From Mimachlamys varia (taxonomy: Eukaryota > Mollusca > Bivalvia > Pectinida > Pectinidae), in NCBI GenBank assembly GCA_947623455.1, contig OX392536.1, forward strand, positions 14,875,282 to 14,939,281: a DNA stretch of 64,000 bases, given 5' to 3'. The translations under genes were made by a program, and so were the position numbers. Positions 1-12,082 of the stretch are shown here, piece by piece. The notes under the pieces are model-generated. The model did no database searches. It worked only from the letters and a program-made list of their open reading frames with translations, and was not told where the DNA came from. The first letter of the stretch is position 1. Each line of letters begins with the position of its first letter.

Positions 1-3000
1 GGATAACATCCCCAATAAAAGCCTGGGAGGCCGAGGTGGCAAATACAAAGTAACGGCTACCGTGCCGAGATGTAGCCAAAAAACAATTATGGCTCTATTC
101 AAATCGACAGAATTCAATCAATTTTCAACACATGTTCATAATTTTTGCTGCCACGTTATCTGAACAACATCTCATACATGATTAGCTAGGGGACAGCAGA
201 TAACATCATGGTAGGCCAGGGTGGCAAATACAAAGCAACGGCTATTATGCCGGGCTGTAGCCAAAAAAAAACATTATAAATCTATTCAAATCGACATAAT
301 TCAATCAATTTTCAACACAAATTCAAAATGTTTGCTGCTACGTTATCTGAACAATATCTACTACATGATTAAGCTAGGGTGACAGGAGATAACATCCCCG
401 ATTAAAGCCTGGGAGGCCGGGGTGGCAAATATAAAGTAACGACTATCATGAAAGGCTGTAGTCAAAAAAATCAATTATAACTCTATTCAAATCGACATAA
501 TTCAATTAATTATCGATACAGATTTATAATTTGTGCTGCAACGTTATCTGAACAACATCTCCTACATGATAAGCTGGGGGACAGCGGATAACATCCCCGA
601 TTACAGTCTGGGAGGCCGGGGTGGCAAATGCAAAGTAACGGCTACCGTGTCGGGCTGTAGCCAAAAAAAAACAATAATAACTCTATTCAAATTGACATAA
701 TTCAATCAATTTTCAACACAGATTTATAATTTGTGCTGCAACGTTATCTGAACAACATCTCCTACATGATAAGCTAGGGGGACAGCGGGTAACATCCCCG
801 ATAAAAGCCTGAGATGCCGATGTGGCAAATACAAAGTAACGGCTACCGTTCCAGGCTGTAGCCAAAAAATACAATTATAACTCAATTCAAATCGATATAA
901 TTCAATCAATTTTCAACACAGATTCATAATTATTGCTGATACGTTATCTGAACAACATCTCCTACATCATTAGCTTGGGGAACAGCGGATTACTTTCCCA
1001 GTTAAAGCCTGGGAGGCCAGGGTGGCAGATAAAAAGTAACGGCTGCCGTGCAAGGCCTAGCAAAAAAACAATTATAACTCTATTCAAATCGACATAATTC
1101 AATCAATTTTCAACACAGATTCATAATTTTTGCTGCTACGTTATCTAAACAAAAAACGTCTTCTACATGATTAACTAGTGGGACATCGGATAACATCCCC
1201 AATAAAAGACTGGGAGGCCGGGGTGGCAAATACAATGTAACGGCTACCGTGCCGCGCTGTAGCCAAAAAATAATTATAACTCTATTCAAATCGACATAAT
1301 TCAATCAATTTTCAACACAGATTCATAATTATTGCTGATACGTTATCTGAACAACATCTCCTACATAATTAGCTTGGGGAATAGCGGATTACTTTCCCGG
1401 TTGAAACCTGGGAGGCCAGGGTGGCAGATAAAAAGTAACGGCTACCGTGCAAGGCCTTACCAAAAAACAATTATCACTCTATTCAAATAGACATAATTCA
1501 ATCAATTTTCAACACAGATTCATAATTTTTGATGCTACGTTATCTCCACCATATCAACTATATGATTAGCTAGGGGGACATCGATTACAATCCCCGATAA
1601 AAGCCTATGATGCCGAAGTGGCAAATACAAAGTAACGGCTACCGTGCCGCGCTGTAGCCAAAAAATACAATTATAAATCTATTCAAATCGACATAATTCA
1701 ATCAATTTTCAATACATGTTCATAATTTTTACTGCCACGTTATCTGAACAACATCTCATACATGATTAGCTAGGGGACAGCAGATAGCACCGCCAATAAA
1801 AGCCTGGGAGGCCAGGGTGGCAAATACAAAGTAACGGCTACCGTGCCAGCCTTTAGCAAAAAAAACAATTATAACTCAATTCAAAAGGACATAATTCAAT
1901 CAATTTTCAACACAGATTCATAATTTTTGCTGCTAAGTTATCTGAACAACGTCTCCTACATGATTAGCTAGTGGGACAGCCATTAACATCCCCGATCAAA
2001 GCCTGAGGTGCCGAGGTGGCAAATACAAAGTAACGGCTACCGTGAAGGGCTGTAGCCAAAAAATACAATTATAACTCTATTCAAATCAACATAATTCAAT
2101 CAATTTTCAACACAGATTCATAATTTTTGATGCTACGTTATCTGCACAATATCTACTATATGATTAGCTAGGGGGACAGCGATTAACATCCCCAATTAAA
2201 GCCTGAGATGCCGAAGTGGCAAATACAAAGTAACGGCTACCCTTCCAGGCTGTAGTCAAAAAATACAATTATAACTCTATTCAAATCGACATAATTCAAT
2301 CAATTTTCAATACATGTTCATAATTTTTGCTGATACGTTATCTGAACAATATCTACTATATGATTAGCTATGGGGACAGCGATTCACATCCCCAATAAAA
2401 GCCTGAGATGCCGAGGTGGCAAATACAAAGTAACGGCTACCCTTCCAGGCTTTAGTCAAAAAATACAATTATAACTCTATTCAAATCGACATTATTCAAT
2501 CAATTTTTAATACATATTCATTATTTTTGCTGCCACGTTATCTGAACAACATCTCATACATGATTAGCTAGGGGACAGCAGATAGCATCCCCGATAAAAG
2601 CCTGGAAGGCCAGGGTGGCAAATACAAAGTAACGGCTACCGTACCGCGCTGTAGCCAAAAAAACAATTATAACTCAATTCAAAAGGACATAATTCAATCA
2701 ATTTTCAACACAGATTCATAATTATTGCTGATACGTTATCTGAACAACATTTCCTACATCATTAGCTTGGGGAACAGCGGATTACTTTCACGGTTAAAGC
2801 CTGTGAGGCCAGGGTGGCAGATAAAAAGTAACGGCTACCGTTCAAGACCTAGCCAAAAAACAATTATAACTCTATTCAAATCGACATAATTCAATCAATT
2901 TTCAACACAGATTCATAATGTTTGATGCTACGTTATCTGCACAATACCTACTACATGATTAGCTAAGGGGACAGGAGATAACATCTCCTATTAAAGCCGG

Positions 3001-3239
3001 GGAGACCGAGGTGGCAAATATAAAGTAACGGCTATTATGAAAGGCTGTAGTCAAAAAATCAAATATAACTATATTCAAATCGACATAATTCAATAAATTA
3101 TCGACACAGATTCATAATTTGTGCTGCAACGTTATCTGAACAACATCTCTTACATGATAAGCTAGGGGGACAGCGGATAACATCCCCAATAAAAGACTGG
3201 GAGGCCGGGATGGCAAATACAAAGTAACGGCTACCGTGC

Positions 3240-4850
3240 CAGGCTGTAGCCGAAAAAACAATTATAACTCAATTCAAAAGGACATAATTCAATCAATTTT
3301 CAACACAGATTCATAATTATTGCTGATACGTTATCTGAACAACATCTCCTACATCATTAGCTTGGGGAACAGCGGATTACTTTCACGGTTAAAGCCTGTG
3401 AGGCCAGGTTGGCAGATAAAAAGTAACGGCTACCCTTCCAGGCTGTAGTCAAAAAATACAATTATAACCCTATTCAAATCGACATAATTCAATCAATTTT
3501 CAATACATGTTCATAATTTTTGCTACCACGTTATCTGAACAACATCTCATACATGATTAGCTAGGGGACAGCAGATAACATCCCCGATAAAAGCCTGGAA
3601 GGCCAGGGTGGCAAATACAAAGTAACGGCTACCATACCGCGCTGTAGCCAAAAAAACAATTATAACTCAATTCAAAAGGACATTATTCAATCAATTTTCA
3701 ACACAGATTCATAATGTTTGATGCTACGTTATCTGAACAATATCTCCTACATAATAAGCTAGGGGACAGCATATAACATCCCCGATAAAAGCCTGGGAGG
3801 CCAGGGTGGCAAATACAAAGTAACGGCTACCGTACCGCGCTGTAGCCAAAAAAACAATTATAACTCAATTCAAAAGGACATAATTCAATCAATTTTCAAC
3901 ACAGATTCATAATTATTGCTGATACGTTATCTGAAAAACATCTCCTACATCATTAGCTTGGGGAACAGCGGATTACTTTCACGGTTAAAGCCTGTGAGGC
4001 CAGGGTGGCAGATACAAAGTAACGGCTACCCTTCCAGGCTGTAGTCAAAAAATACAATTATAACCCTATTCAAATCGACATAATTCAATCAATTTTCAAT
4101 ACATGTTCATAATTTTTGCTGCCACGTTATCTGAACAACATCTCATACATGATTAGCTAGGGGACAGCAGATAACATCCCCGATAAAAGCCTGGAAGGCC
4201 AGGGTGGCAAATACAAAGTAACGGCTACCATACCGCGCTGTAGCCAAAAAAACAATTATAACTCAATTCAAAAGGACATTATTCAATCAATTTTCAACAC
4301 AGATTCATAATGTTTGATGCTACGTTATCTGAACAACATCTCCTACATAATAAGCTAGGGGACAGCAGATAACATCCCCGATAAAAGCCTGGGAGGCCAG
4401 GGTGGCAAATACAAAGTAACGGCTACCGTACCACGCTGTAGCCAAAAAAACAATTATAACTCAATTCAAAAGGACATAATTCAATCAATTTTCAACACAG
4501 ATTCATAAGTATTGCTGATACGTTATCTGAAAAACATCTCCTACATCATTAGCTTGGGGAACAGCGGATTACTTTCACGGTTAAAGCCTGTGAGGCCAGG
4601 GTGGCAGATAAACAGTAACGGCTACCGTGCAAGGCCTAGCCAAAAAACAATTATAACTGTCTTCAAATCGACATTATTCAATCAATTTTCAACACAGATT
4701 CATAATGTTTGATGCTACGTTTTCTGAACAACATCTCCTACATAATAAGCTAGGGGACAGCAGATAACATCCCCGATAAAAGCCTGGGAGGCCAGGGTGG
4801 CAAATACAAAGTAACGGCTACCGTACCGCGCTGCAGCCAAAAAACAATTA
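3240..4850. repeat. 3-monomer higher-order repeat (~596 bp) in array A
   Basis: The monomer carrying cagattcataattattgctg recurs at about 3305, 3902 and 4498 (with aagtattgctg in the last). The monomer carrying aacatctcatacatgattag recurs at 3541 and 4137. The spacing of 596-597 bp equals three monomers. The copies differ by a few bases, which indicates a local amplification inside the otherwise diverged array A. Boundaries are approximate. Confidence 0.8.
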
Positions 4851-6979
4851 TAACTCTATTCAAATCGACATTATTCAATCAATTTTCAACACAGATTTAT
4901 AATGTTTGATGCTACGTTATCTGCACAATACCTACGACATGATTAAGCTAGGTTGACAGGAGATAAGAACCCCGATTAAAGCCTGGGAGGCTGGGGTGGC
5001 AAATATAAAGTAACGGCTATTATGAAAGGCTGTAGTCAAAAAATCAATTATAACTCAATTCAAATCGACATAATTCAATCAATTATCGACACAGATTTAT
5101 AATTTGTGCTGCAACGTTATCTAAACAACATCTCCTACATGATAAGCTAGGGGGACAGCGGATAACATCACCAATAAAAGCCTGGGAGGCCGGGGTGGCA
5201 AATGCAAAGTAACGGCTACCGTACCGCGCTGTAGCCAAAAAAACAATTATAACTCAATTCAAAAGGACATAATTCAATCAATTTTCAACACAGATTCATA
5301 TTTTTTGCTGCTAATTAATCTGAACAACGTCTCCTGCATGATTCGCTAGTGGGACAGCCATCAACATCCCCGATCAAAGCCTGAGGTGCCGAGGTGGCAA
5401 ATACAAAGTAACGGCTACCGTGCCGCGCTGTAGCCAAAAAATACAATTATAACTCTATCCAAATCGACATAATTCAATCAATTTTCAACACAGATTCATA
5501 ATGTTTGATGCTACGTTATCTGCACAATACCTACTACATTTTTAAGCTAGGGTGACAGGAGATAACATCCCCGATTAAAGCCTGGGAGGCCGAGGTGGCA
5601 AATATAAAGTAACGCTATTATGCAAGGTTGTAGTCAAAAAATCAAATATAACTCTATTCAAATCGACATAATTCCCGACACAGATTTATAATTGGTGCTT
5701 CTACGTTATCTGAACAACATCTCCTACATGATAAGCTAGGGTGACAGGAGATAACATCCCCGATTAAAGCCTGGGAGGCCGAGGTGGCAAATACAAAGTA
5801 ACGGCTATTATGAAAGGTTGTAGTCAAAAAATCAAATATAACTCTATTCAAATCGACATAATTCAATCAATTATCGACAAAGATTTATAATTTGTGCTGC
5901 AACGTTATCTGAACAACATTTCCTACATGATAAGCTAGGGGGACACCGGATAACATCCCCAATAAAATCCTGGGAGGCCGGGGTGGCAAAAACAATGTAA
6001 CGGCTACCGTGCCGCGCTGTAGCCAAACAACAATTATAACTCTATTCAAATCGACATAATTCAATCAATTTTCAACACAGATTCATAATTTTTGATGCTA
6101 CGGTATCTGAACAACATCTCCTACATGATAAGCTATGGGGACAGCGGATAACATCCCCAATAAAAGCCTGGGATGCCGGGGTGGCAAATACAAAGTAACG
6201 GCTACCGTGCCGCGCTGTAGCCAAAAAAACAATAATAACTCTATTCAAATCGACATTATTCAATCAATTTTCAACACAGATTCATAATTTTTGATGCTAC
6301 GTTATCTGAACAACTTCTCCTACATGATAAGCTAGGGGGACAGCGGATAACATCCCCGATTAAAGCCTGGGAGGCCGGGGTGGCAAATGCAAAGTAACGG
6401 CTATCGTGCCGTTCTGTAGCCAAAAAAACAATAATAACTCTATTCAAATCGACGTAATTCAATCAATTTTCAACACAGATTCATAATTATTGCTGCTACG
6501 TTATCTGAACAAACAACATATCCTACATCATTAGCTTGGGGAACAGCGGATTACTTTCCCGGTTAAAGCCTGGGAGGCCAGGGTGGCAGATAAAAAGTAA
6601 CGGCTACCGTTCCAGGCTGTAGCCAAAAAATACAATTATAACTCTATTCAAATCGACATAATTCAATCAATTTTCAACACAGATTCATAATTTGTGATGC
6701 TACGTTATCTGCACAATATATACTATATGATTATCTAGGGGGACAGCCATTAACATCCCCAATAAAAGCCTGAGATTCCGAGGTGGCCTGGACGGCCGGG
6801 TTGGCAAATATAAAGTAACGGCTATTATGAAAGGCTGTAGTCAAAAAATACAATTATAACTCTATTCAAATCGACAAAATTCAATCAATTTTCAATACAT
6901 GTTCATAATTGTTGCTGCCACGTTATTTGAACAACATCTCATACATGTTTAGCTAGGGGACAGCAGATAACATCCCCGA

Positions 6980-8598
6980 TAAAAGCCTGGGAGGCCAGGG
7001 TGGCAAATACAAAGTAACGGCTACCGTACCGCGCTGTAGCCAAAAAAAAAACCAATTATAACTCAATTCAAAAGGACATTATTCAATCAATTTTCAACAC
7101 AGATTCATAATGTTTGATGCTACGTTATCTGAACAACATCTCCTACATAATAAGCTAGGGGACAGCATATAACATCCCCGATAAAAGCCTGGGAGGCCAG
7201 GGTGGCAAATACAAAGTAACGGCTACGGTACCGCGCTGTAGCCAAAAAAACAATTATAACTCAATTCAAAAGGACATAATTCAATCAATTTTCAACACAG
7301 ATTCATAATTTTTGCTGCTAAGTTATCTGAACAACGTCTCCTACATGATTAGCTAGTGGGACAGCCATCAACATCCCCGATCAAAGCCTTGGGTGCCGAG
7401 GTGGCAAATACAAAGTAACGGCTACCGTGCCAGGCTGTAGCCAAAGAATACAATTATAACTCTATTCAAATCGACATAATTCAAACAATTTTCAACACAG
7501 ATTCATAATGTTTGATGCTACGTTATCTGCACAATACCTACGACATGATTAAGCTAGGTTGACAGGAAATAACATCCCCGATTAAAGCATGGAAGGCCGG
7601 GTTGGCAAATATAAAGTAACGGCTATTATGAAAGGCTGTAGTCAAAAAATCAAATATAACTCTATTCAAATCGACATAATTCCATTAATTATCGACACAG
7701 ATTTATAATTTGTGCTGCTACGTTATCTGAACAACATCTCCTACATGATAAGCTAGGGGGACAGCGGATAACATTCCCAATAAAAGCCTGGGAGGCCAGG
7801 GTGGCAAATACAAAGTAACGGCTACCGTACCGCGCTGTAGCCAAAAAAAAAACCAATTATAACTCAATTCAAAAGGACATTATTCAATCAATTTTCAACA
7901 CAGATTCATAATGTTTGATGCTACGTTATCTGAACAACATCTCCTACATAATAAGCTAGGGGACAGCATATAACATCCCCGATAAAAGCCTGGGAGGCCA
8001 GGGTGGCAAATACAAAGTAACGGCTACGGTACCGCGCTGTAGCCAAAAAAACAATTATAACTCAATTCAAAAGGACATAATTCAATCAATTTTCAACACA
8101 GATTCATAATTTTTGCTGCTAAGTTATCTGAACAACGTCTCCTACATGATTAGCTAGTGGGACAGCCATCAACATCCCCGATCAAAGCCTTGGGTGCCGA
8201 GGTGGCAAATACAAAGTAACGGCTACCGTGCCAGGCTGTAGCCAAAGAATACAATTATAACTCTATTCAAATCGACATAATTCAAACAATTTTCAACACA
8301 GATTCATAATGTTTGATGCTACGTTATCTGCACAATACCTACGACATGATTAAGCTAGGTTGACAGGAAATAACATCCCCGATTAAAGCATGGAAGGCCG
8401 GGTTGGCAAATATAAAGTAACGGCTATTATGAAAGGCTGTAGTCAAAAAATCAAATATAACTCTATTCAAATCGACATAATTCCATTAATTATCGACACA
8501 GATTTATAATTTGTGCTGCTACGTTATCTGAACAACATCTCCTACATGATAAGCTAGGGGGACAGCGGATAACATTCCCAATAAAAGCCTGGGAGGCC
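6980..8598. repeat. 4-monomer tandem duplication (801 bp) in array A
   Basis: The block around 7000-7797 is repeated at about 7800-8598 with an offset of 801 bp. It includes the same long A-run after gcgctgtagcc (7031 and 7832), the same aggttgacaggaaataac monomer and the same acattcccaataaaagcc variant. Identity is very high compared with other array A neighbours, so this is a recent four-monomer duplication. Confidence 0.85.
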
Positions 8599-8947
8599 GG
8601 GGTGGCAAATACAAAGTAACGGCTACCGTTCCAGGCTGTAGCCAAAAAAACAATAATAACTCTATTCAAATCGACATAATTCAATCAATTTTCAACACAG
8701 ATTCATAATTTTTGATGCTACGTTATCTGAACAACATCTCCTACATGATAAGCTATGGGGACAGCGGATAACATCCCCAATAAAATCCTGGGAGGCCGGG
8801 GTGGCAAATACAAAGTAACGGCTACCGTGCCAGGCTGTAGCCAACAAAAAAACAATAATAACTCTATTCAAATCGACATAATTCAATCAATTTTCAACAC
8901 AGATTCATAATTTTTGATGCTACGTTATCTGAACAGCATCTCCTACA

Positions 8948-9723
8948 TAATAATTAAAACATAATCTTACATAATAATAATAATTAGCTCGTGTTTGGAC
9001 CAATTTCTAAATGAAATACATTTTCTGAAGGCAAATGTTATTCTAAGAAGGAAAATCAAGGTCTCAGTTGTGTCAATTAACCGGAAACTACATATGTACC
9101 TTAAAACGGCATTATTTGCTTAATTTGGTGCTCGTCTGCTCAATTTCGCCGCCGCCATTCGACTAATTATAGGAATCTCAACATGGTACGACATGAAAAA
9201 TTTTCTATAATTTTTTTAACCTTAACAGTTTAGATTGTCAAACAAAAACATATTTATGTAATATCAAGATTAATTACTAAGCACATCAGTACCATCATTA
9301 TATTTTTATTATCGTTTTCTATGTTAAAAAACATTTCTTATGTTTTCTTGCGAATCGGCACGGAACCGGGAGCAGGATAGTGGTCACATGATTCGAAAAC
9401 AAATCACGTGATTTCTCGTGTAAAAATAGAACGGGAAGCGCAAATGTCAGGTAGCCGCGATAAACAAATATTGGCTGACGAAAGCAGAGTCACAAGCTAA
9501 GACTAGACCAGAAAGAAGCTGAAAGAGACTATTGAAAGATCGGAACAGATGCATCTTACAAACAAAAAGAAATACGACACTATCAAAGAAGACGAAGAGC
9601 ATGGTTGGACGAAGTGTGGTTGAGTTGACAGTGCTTTCGGAAAACAAAAACGTACTGCTGATACTTGTACGAAAATACATTCTTCATTCACGTACACTGT
9701 AAGATTATGTTCGGTAAAGCTTG
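8948..9723 (+). mobile_element. Element R1: short (776 bp) deletion derivative of element E
   Basis: The first ~690 bp match the start of the next element (from 9724) at an offset of 776 bp: aatcttacataataataata, gctcgtgtttggaccaattt, ccattcgactaattatagga and further landmarks. The last ~45 bp (gtacactgtaagattatgtt, then cggtaaagcttg, from 9693) match the distal end of the larger element at 18521-18552. R1 thus has both ends of E but lacks its interior, the usual form of a non-autonomous derivative. Its TATA-like site reads tgtaaaaatag, and the position of the ATG used in E is att here, so the promoter and start appear decayed. A 14 bp inverted repeat (aacataatcttaca at 8958-8971; tgtaagattatgtt near 9699-9712) lies near both ends. 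Confidence 0.7.
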
Positions 9724-10195
9724 TAATAATCAAAACGTAATCTTACATAATAATAATAATTAGCTCGTGTTTGGACCAATTTCCAAATGATATACATTTT
9801 CTGAAGGCAAATGTTATTCTAAGAACAAAAATCAAGGTCTCGGTTGTGTTAAATAACCAGAAAGTACCTTAAAACGGCATTTTCCGCTAAATTTGACCCA
9901 TTTCTGCTCAATTTCACGGCCGCCATTCGACTAATTATAGGAATATCAACATGGTACGAAGTCAAACATTTTCTACATTTTTTAAAACCTTAATTGTTTG
10001 GACTATTGAGCAACAACCTATTTTATTCATATCAGGATTTATTCTTTAACATACTGATGCTTAAGTTATATTTTTATTATCGTTTTCAATATTGAAAAAG
10101 CATTTCTTATCTTTTTTTTGCGAATCGACATTGAACGCGGGAACAAGTAATGGTGACGTGTTTCGGAAAGTCATGTGATTGCTCGTATAAAAATA

Positions 10196-10206
10196 GAAAC
10201 GGAAGC
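10196..10206 (+). promoter_or_regulatory. TATA box of element E (tataaaaatag)
   Basis: A TATA-type box, tataaaaatag, lies 40 bp upstream of the ATG at 10246. R1 has tgtaaaaatag at the matching position. The upstream stretch also contains gccgccattcg-like and catgtgatt motifs conserved between R1 and E. Promoter function is inferred from motif and position only. Confidence 0.45.
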
Positions 10207-10245
10207 ACATGTCATGATCAGGTATACGTAGCCGCGGTAAACAAT

Positions 10246-10389
10246 ATGGCAGCCAGACGAAACCAGAGTCGCATCAGGCTTAAAGGAAGACTAGCCAACA
10301 AAGAGACTATTAAAAAGATCGGAACAGGTGCATCTGATCAACAAAAAGAAACACGACATCAATCAAAGAAGACCAAGACCATGGTTTGA
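10246..10389 (+). CDS. Short basic ORF, possible 5' coding exon of element E
   Basis: The ATG at 10246 lies in acaatatggc, with A at -3 and G at +4, a good eukaryotic start context, and follows a TATA box. It opens 47 codons beginning MAARRNQSRIRLKGRLANK and rich in Lys, Arg, Gln and Thr, with no recognisable domain. The frame is also open upstream to an ATG at 10150, but that start lies before the TATA box, so I prefer 10246. The stop is TGA at 10387. A possible splice donor (atg, then gtttga) at 10384 would make this a first exon, but a phase-0 exit does not match the exon at 13420. The matching part of R1 has lost the ATG. It could equally be non-coding leader. I do not recognise the protein; a basic N-terminus would suit a DNA-binding transposase, which is only a guess. 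Confidence 0.3.
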   Translation: MAARRNQSRIRLKGRLANKETIKKIGTGASDQQKETRHQSKKTKTMV

Positions 10390-10439
10390 CGGACGAAGTA
10401 CTAGTGCATGTGTGGTTAAGTTGACAGTACTGTATAACT

Positions 10440-10988
10440 TACATGTACTTTTCGGGAAAACAAACTGCAAAATGTAAATCTGAGGTTTTGTTGTCGAGAT
10501 AATTTACGGTATGGCAATGCAAGTTACCATTACGTACATAACATGTCCGAGCAGTGTGTGCCAGCAACTTGGACCCCACAGGAAAAAGAACTCCAAACTA
10601 AAGTTTTGACACCGATTCAACAGTTATCTACATGTACAATTTAGGTAGGTAACAAACTAACAATACTTAAAAATTAAGATCTAATCTACATCTGTCACAA
10701 CTTCTATATGTATAAAAAGATAATTCACCCATGGTCAATTAATTCGATATTTTTGTCCCTGCATGCCCAGGTTCGATTTCCTTTTCAATCAAAAATGTGT
10801 TCAAATCTACAATACTACAGTCTACAGGCTTATAGGCATGCTTTTGCACCAAAGAAAAATAGCTGAATTTCTTAGAAAGAATTGGGAGCACCCAAAACGG
10901 GTATTATTTGTGTATATCAAGTCAAATATAAATTAATGATATTTCTGTGGTAAAATTAACCAGCGTTAGGCCCTCGAGGCTAATATTC
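10440..10988. other. Unassigned non-coding stretch
   Basis: R1/E similarity fades around 10440. The following ~550 bp is AT-rich, with no long reading frame, no clear repeat structure and no splice-bounded frame. It includes tgcccaggttcgatttcctt at about 10765, a B-box-like string that may be another decayed tRNA-derived fragment. I can support nothing else. Confidence 0.6.
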
Positions 10989-11060
10989 AGACTTTTGGCT
11001 TAATGGTTAGAACGTTTGCCTTCCAAGCGAGAGTCCTGGGTTCAATTCCCGGCCCGGCCA
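10989..11060 (+). ncRNA. tRNA-Gly(UCC)-like sequence, probably pseudogene or SINE head
   Basis: A 72 nt tRNA-like sequence with A box tggcttaatgg, an anticodon arm whose loop is cttccaa (anticodon TCC), and a T arm ctggg/ttcaatt/cccgg containing B box ggttcaattcc. The 3' acceptor strand is cccggcc, but the 5' strand agacttt does not pair with it, so a mature functional tRNA is unlikely. It could be a degenerate tRNA gene or the head of a tRNA-derived SINE. The other segment copy differs here by ggctaaatgg. Confidence 0.55.
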
Positions 11061-11204
11061 CAACATTTCTTAATTTAAAGATGAAAATAGCTGAATTCAA
11101 ATAATTACCTGAAAAGAATTATGTCTGTCTCTATTCTATTTAAGCAGACCTACTTGAGGTTTTCCTTTTCAAACAATATAATTAAACAGGAGAGGAAAAA
11201 TGCA

Positions 11205-11282
11205 CGGCCAGACTGGGGTTTGAACCCAGGATCTTCTGAACTCTAGACGGATGGCATGCTCAACCAATTGAGCTATCTGATC
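11205..11282 (-). ncRNA. tRNA-like sequence on the minus strand (SINE head or pseudo-tRNA)
   Basis: On the minus strand the A box region is tagctcaattggttgagc with a perfect D stem (gctc/gagc). The T arm is ctggg/ttcaaac/cccag with B box gggttcaaacccc. The acceptor strands gatcaga and tctggcc pair at six of seven positions, counting one wobble. The anticodon stem does not fold, so no isotype can be assigned. This pattern is typical of tRNA-derived SINE heads. It lies 144 bp from the Gly-like sequence and points the opposite way. Confidence 0.55.
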
Positions 11283-11390
11283 GATCCTTTCTAGATCCGC
11301 TACACAACATAATTTATGAAGCATTTATAGGTTTATTGAATATAGAGTCTGAATATGATTCTACACTGTATGGTGTGGCTTTGTCTGCCT

Positions 11391-12082
11391 AGGCTGGTGT
11401 AGTGCGAAGGGTTCTGACTCTCTGACTCGCTAAATATTTAACGACAGGCGGCTGCGAGAGCTAGAATTCCCCCTTATTTAAAAAGTGGAAATTTTACCGA
11501 CCGTGCACAGGTCACTGTTTAAGCTGTGTTTTACAATATAAAACATTTCGATCAAATGTAGACTAGGTATCAATGGAAAGAACAGATATTTTTCTACTAA
11601 CCTACACATTTAATCAAGTCACATGAGGTCGTAAACTAGCTGTTCAATGCCTCCCATTTCTAAAAAATAACAAGTTTCCTGACATCTGTTTGAAAATGGC
11701 CGCGCGTCACGAGATCCCGCGAGAATTACTTTCTGCCTAACTATTTTTGATCACGTGACGTTAGGCGGCGGCCATTTTCAAACAGATGTCAGGAAACTGG
11801 TTATTTTTTAGAAATGGATGACGACAGTTGGTTTACTATCCCCTTTGACTTGATTAAATGTGTAGGTTGGAAGAAAAATATATGTTCTTTCCATTGATAC
11901 TTAATTTACATGTGATGGAAAATGTTTCATATTATAAAACACGGCTTAAAAGGCGACCCGTGCACGGGTCGGTAAAATTTCCACTTTTTAACTAAGGAGG
12001 AATTCTGACTCTCACACCCGCCAGCTGTCGTCCAAATATTTAGCGGGTCAGAGAGTCAGAACCCTTCGGACTAAGGCTGGTG
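11391..12082. mobile_element. 674 bp foldback MITE with 9 bp TSD (Mutator-like)
   Basis: The element at 11400-12073 is almost a complete inverted repeat. The left arm starts tagtgcgaagggttctgact; the reverse complement of the right end starts tagtccgaagggttctgact. The arms extend about 300 bp each (including taaatattt, tttaccgaccgtgcac-like and gtttcctgacatctgtttga segments) around a ~60-70 bp centre containing tcacgtgac. A perfect 9 bp direct repeat, aggctggtg, flanks it at 11391-11399 and 12074-12082. Long TIRs with a 9 bp duplication are typical of Mutator-like non-autonomous elements. The superfamily is inferred from TSD length and arm length. No coding capacity is present. Confidence 0.85.

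Larger units (their letters stand above)
1..8948. repeat. Satellite array A (~200 bp monomer, ~45 copies)
   Basis: Head-to-tail array of an AT-rich monomer of about 199-200 bp. The most constant part reads ctattcaaatcgacataatt, then caatcaattttcaacacaga and ttcataat. The more variable part holds cgttatctgaacaacatctc, gctagggggacagcgg, ataacatcccc, gcctgggaggccggggtggc and an A-run of 5-12 bases after ggctgtagcc. All copies have one orientation. Neighbouring monomers differ by many substitutions and small indels, so this looks like the oldest or least homogenised array here. Several monomer subtypes are interleaved, for example one with ttgggga and one with aggttgacaggaaataac. The copy number is array length divided by period. 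The left end is cut by the window. Short reading frames in the monomers are not conserved. Confidence 0.97.

Noticed and set aside
1..8948. CRISPR-like interpretation of regular repeats
   Set aside because: The repeats are contiguous ~200 bp monomers with no unique spacers, in eukaryotic sequence.
9447..9733. Overlapping minus-strand frames of 76-77 codons in R1
   Set aside because: Two overlapping frames of low-complexity hydrophobic sequence, antisense to the putative 5' region of the element. One is shortened by a single C/T difference in the other copy.
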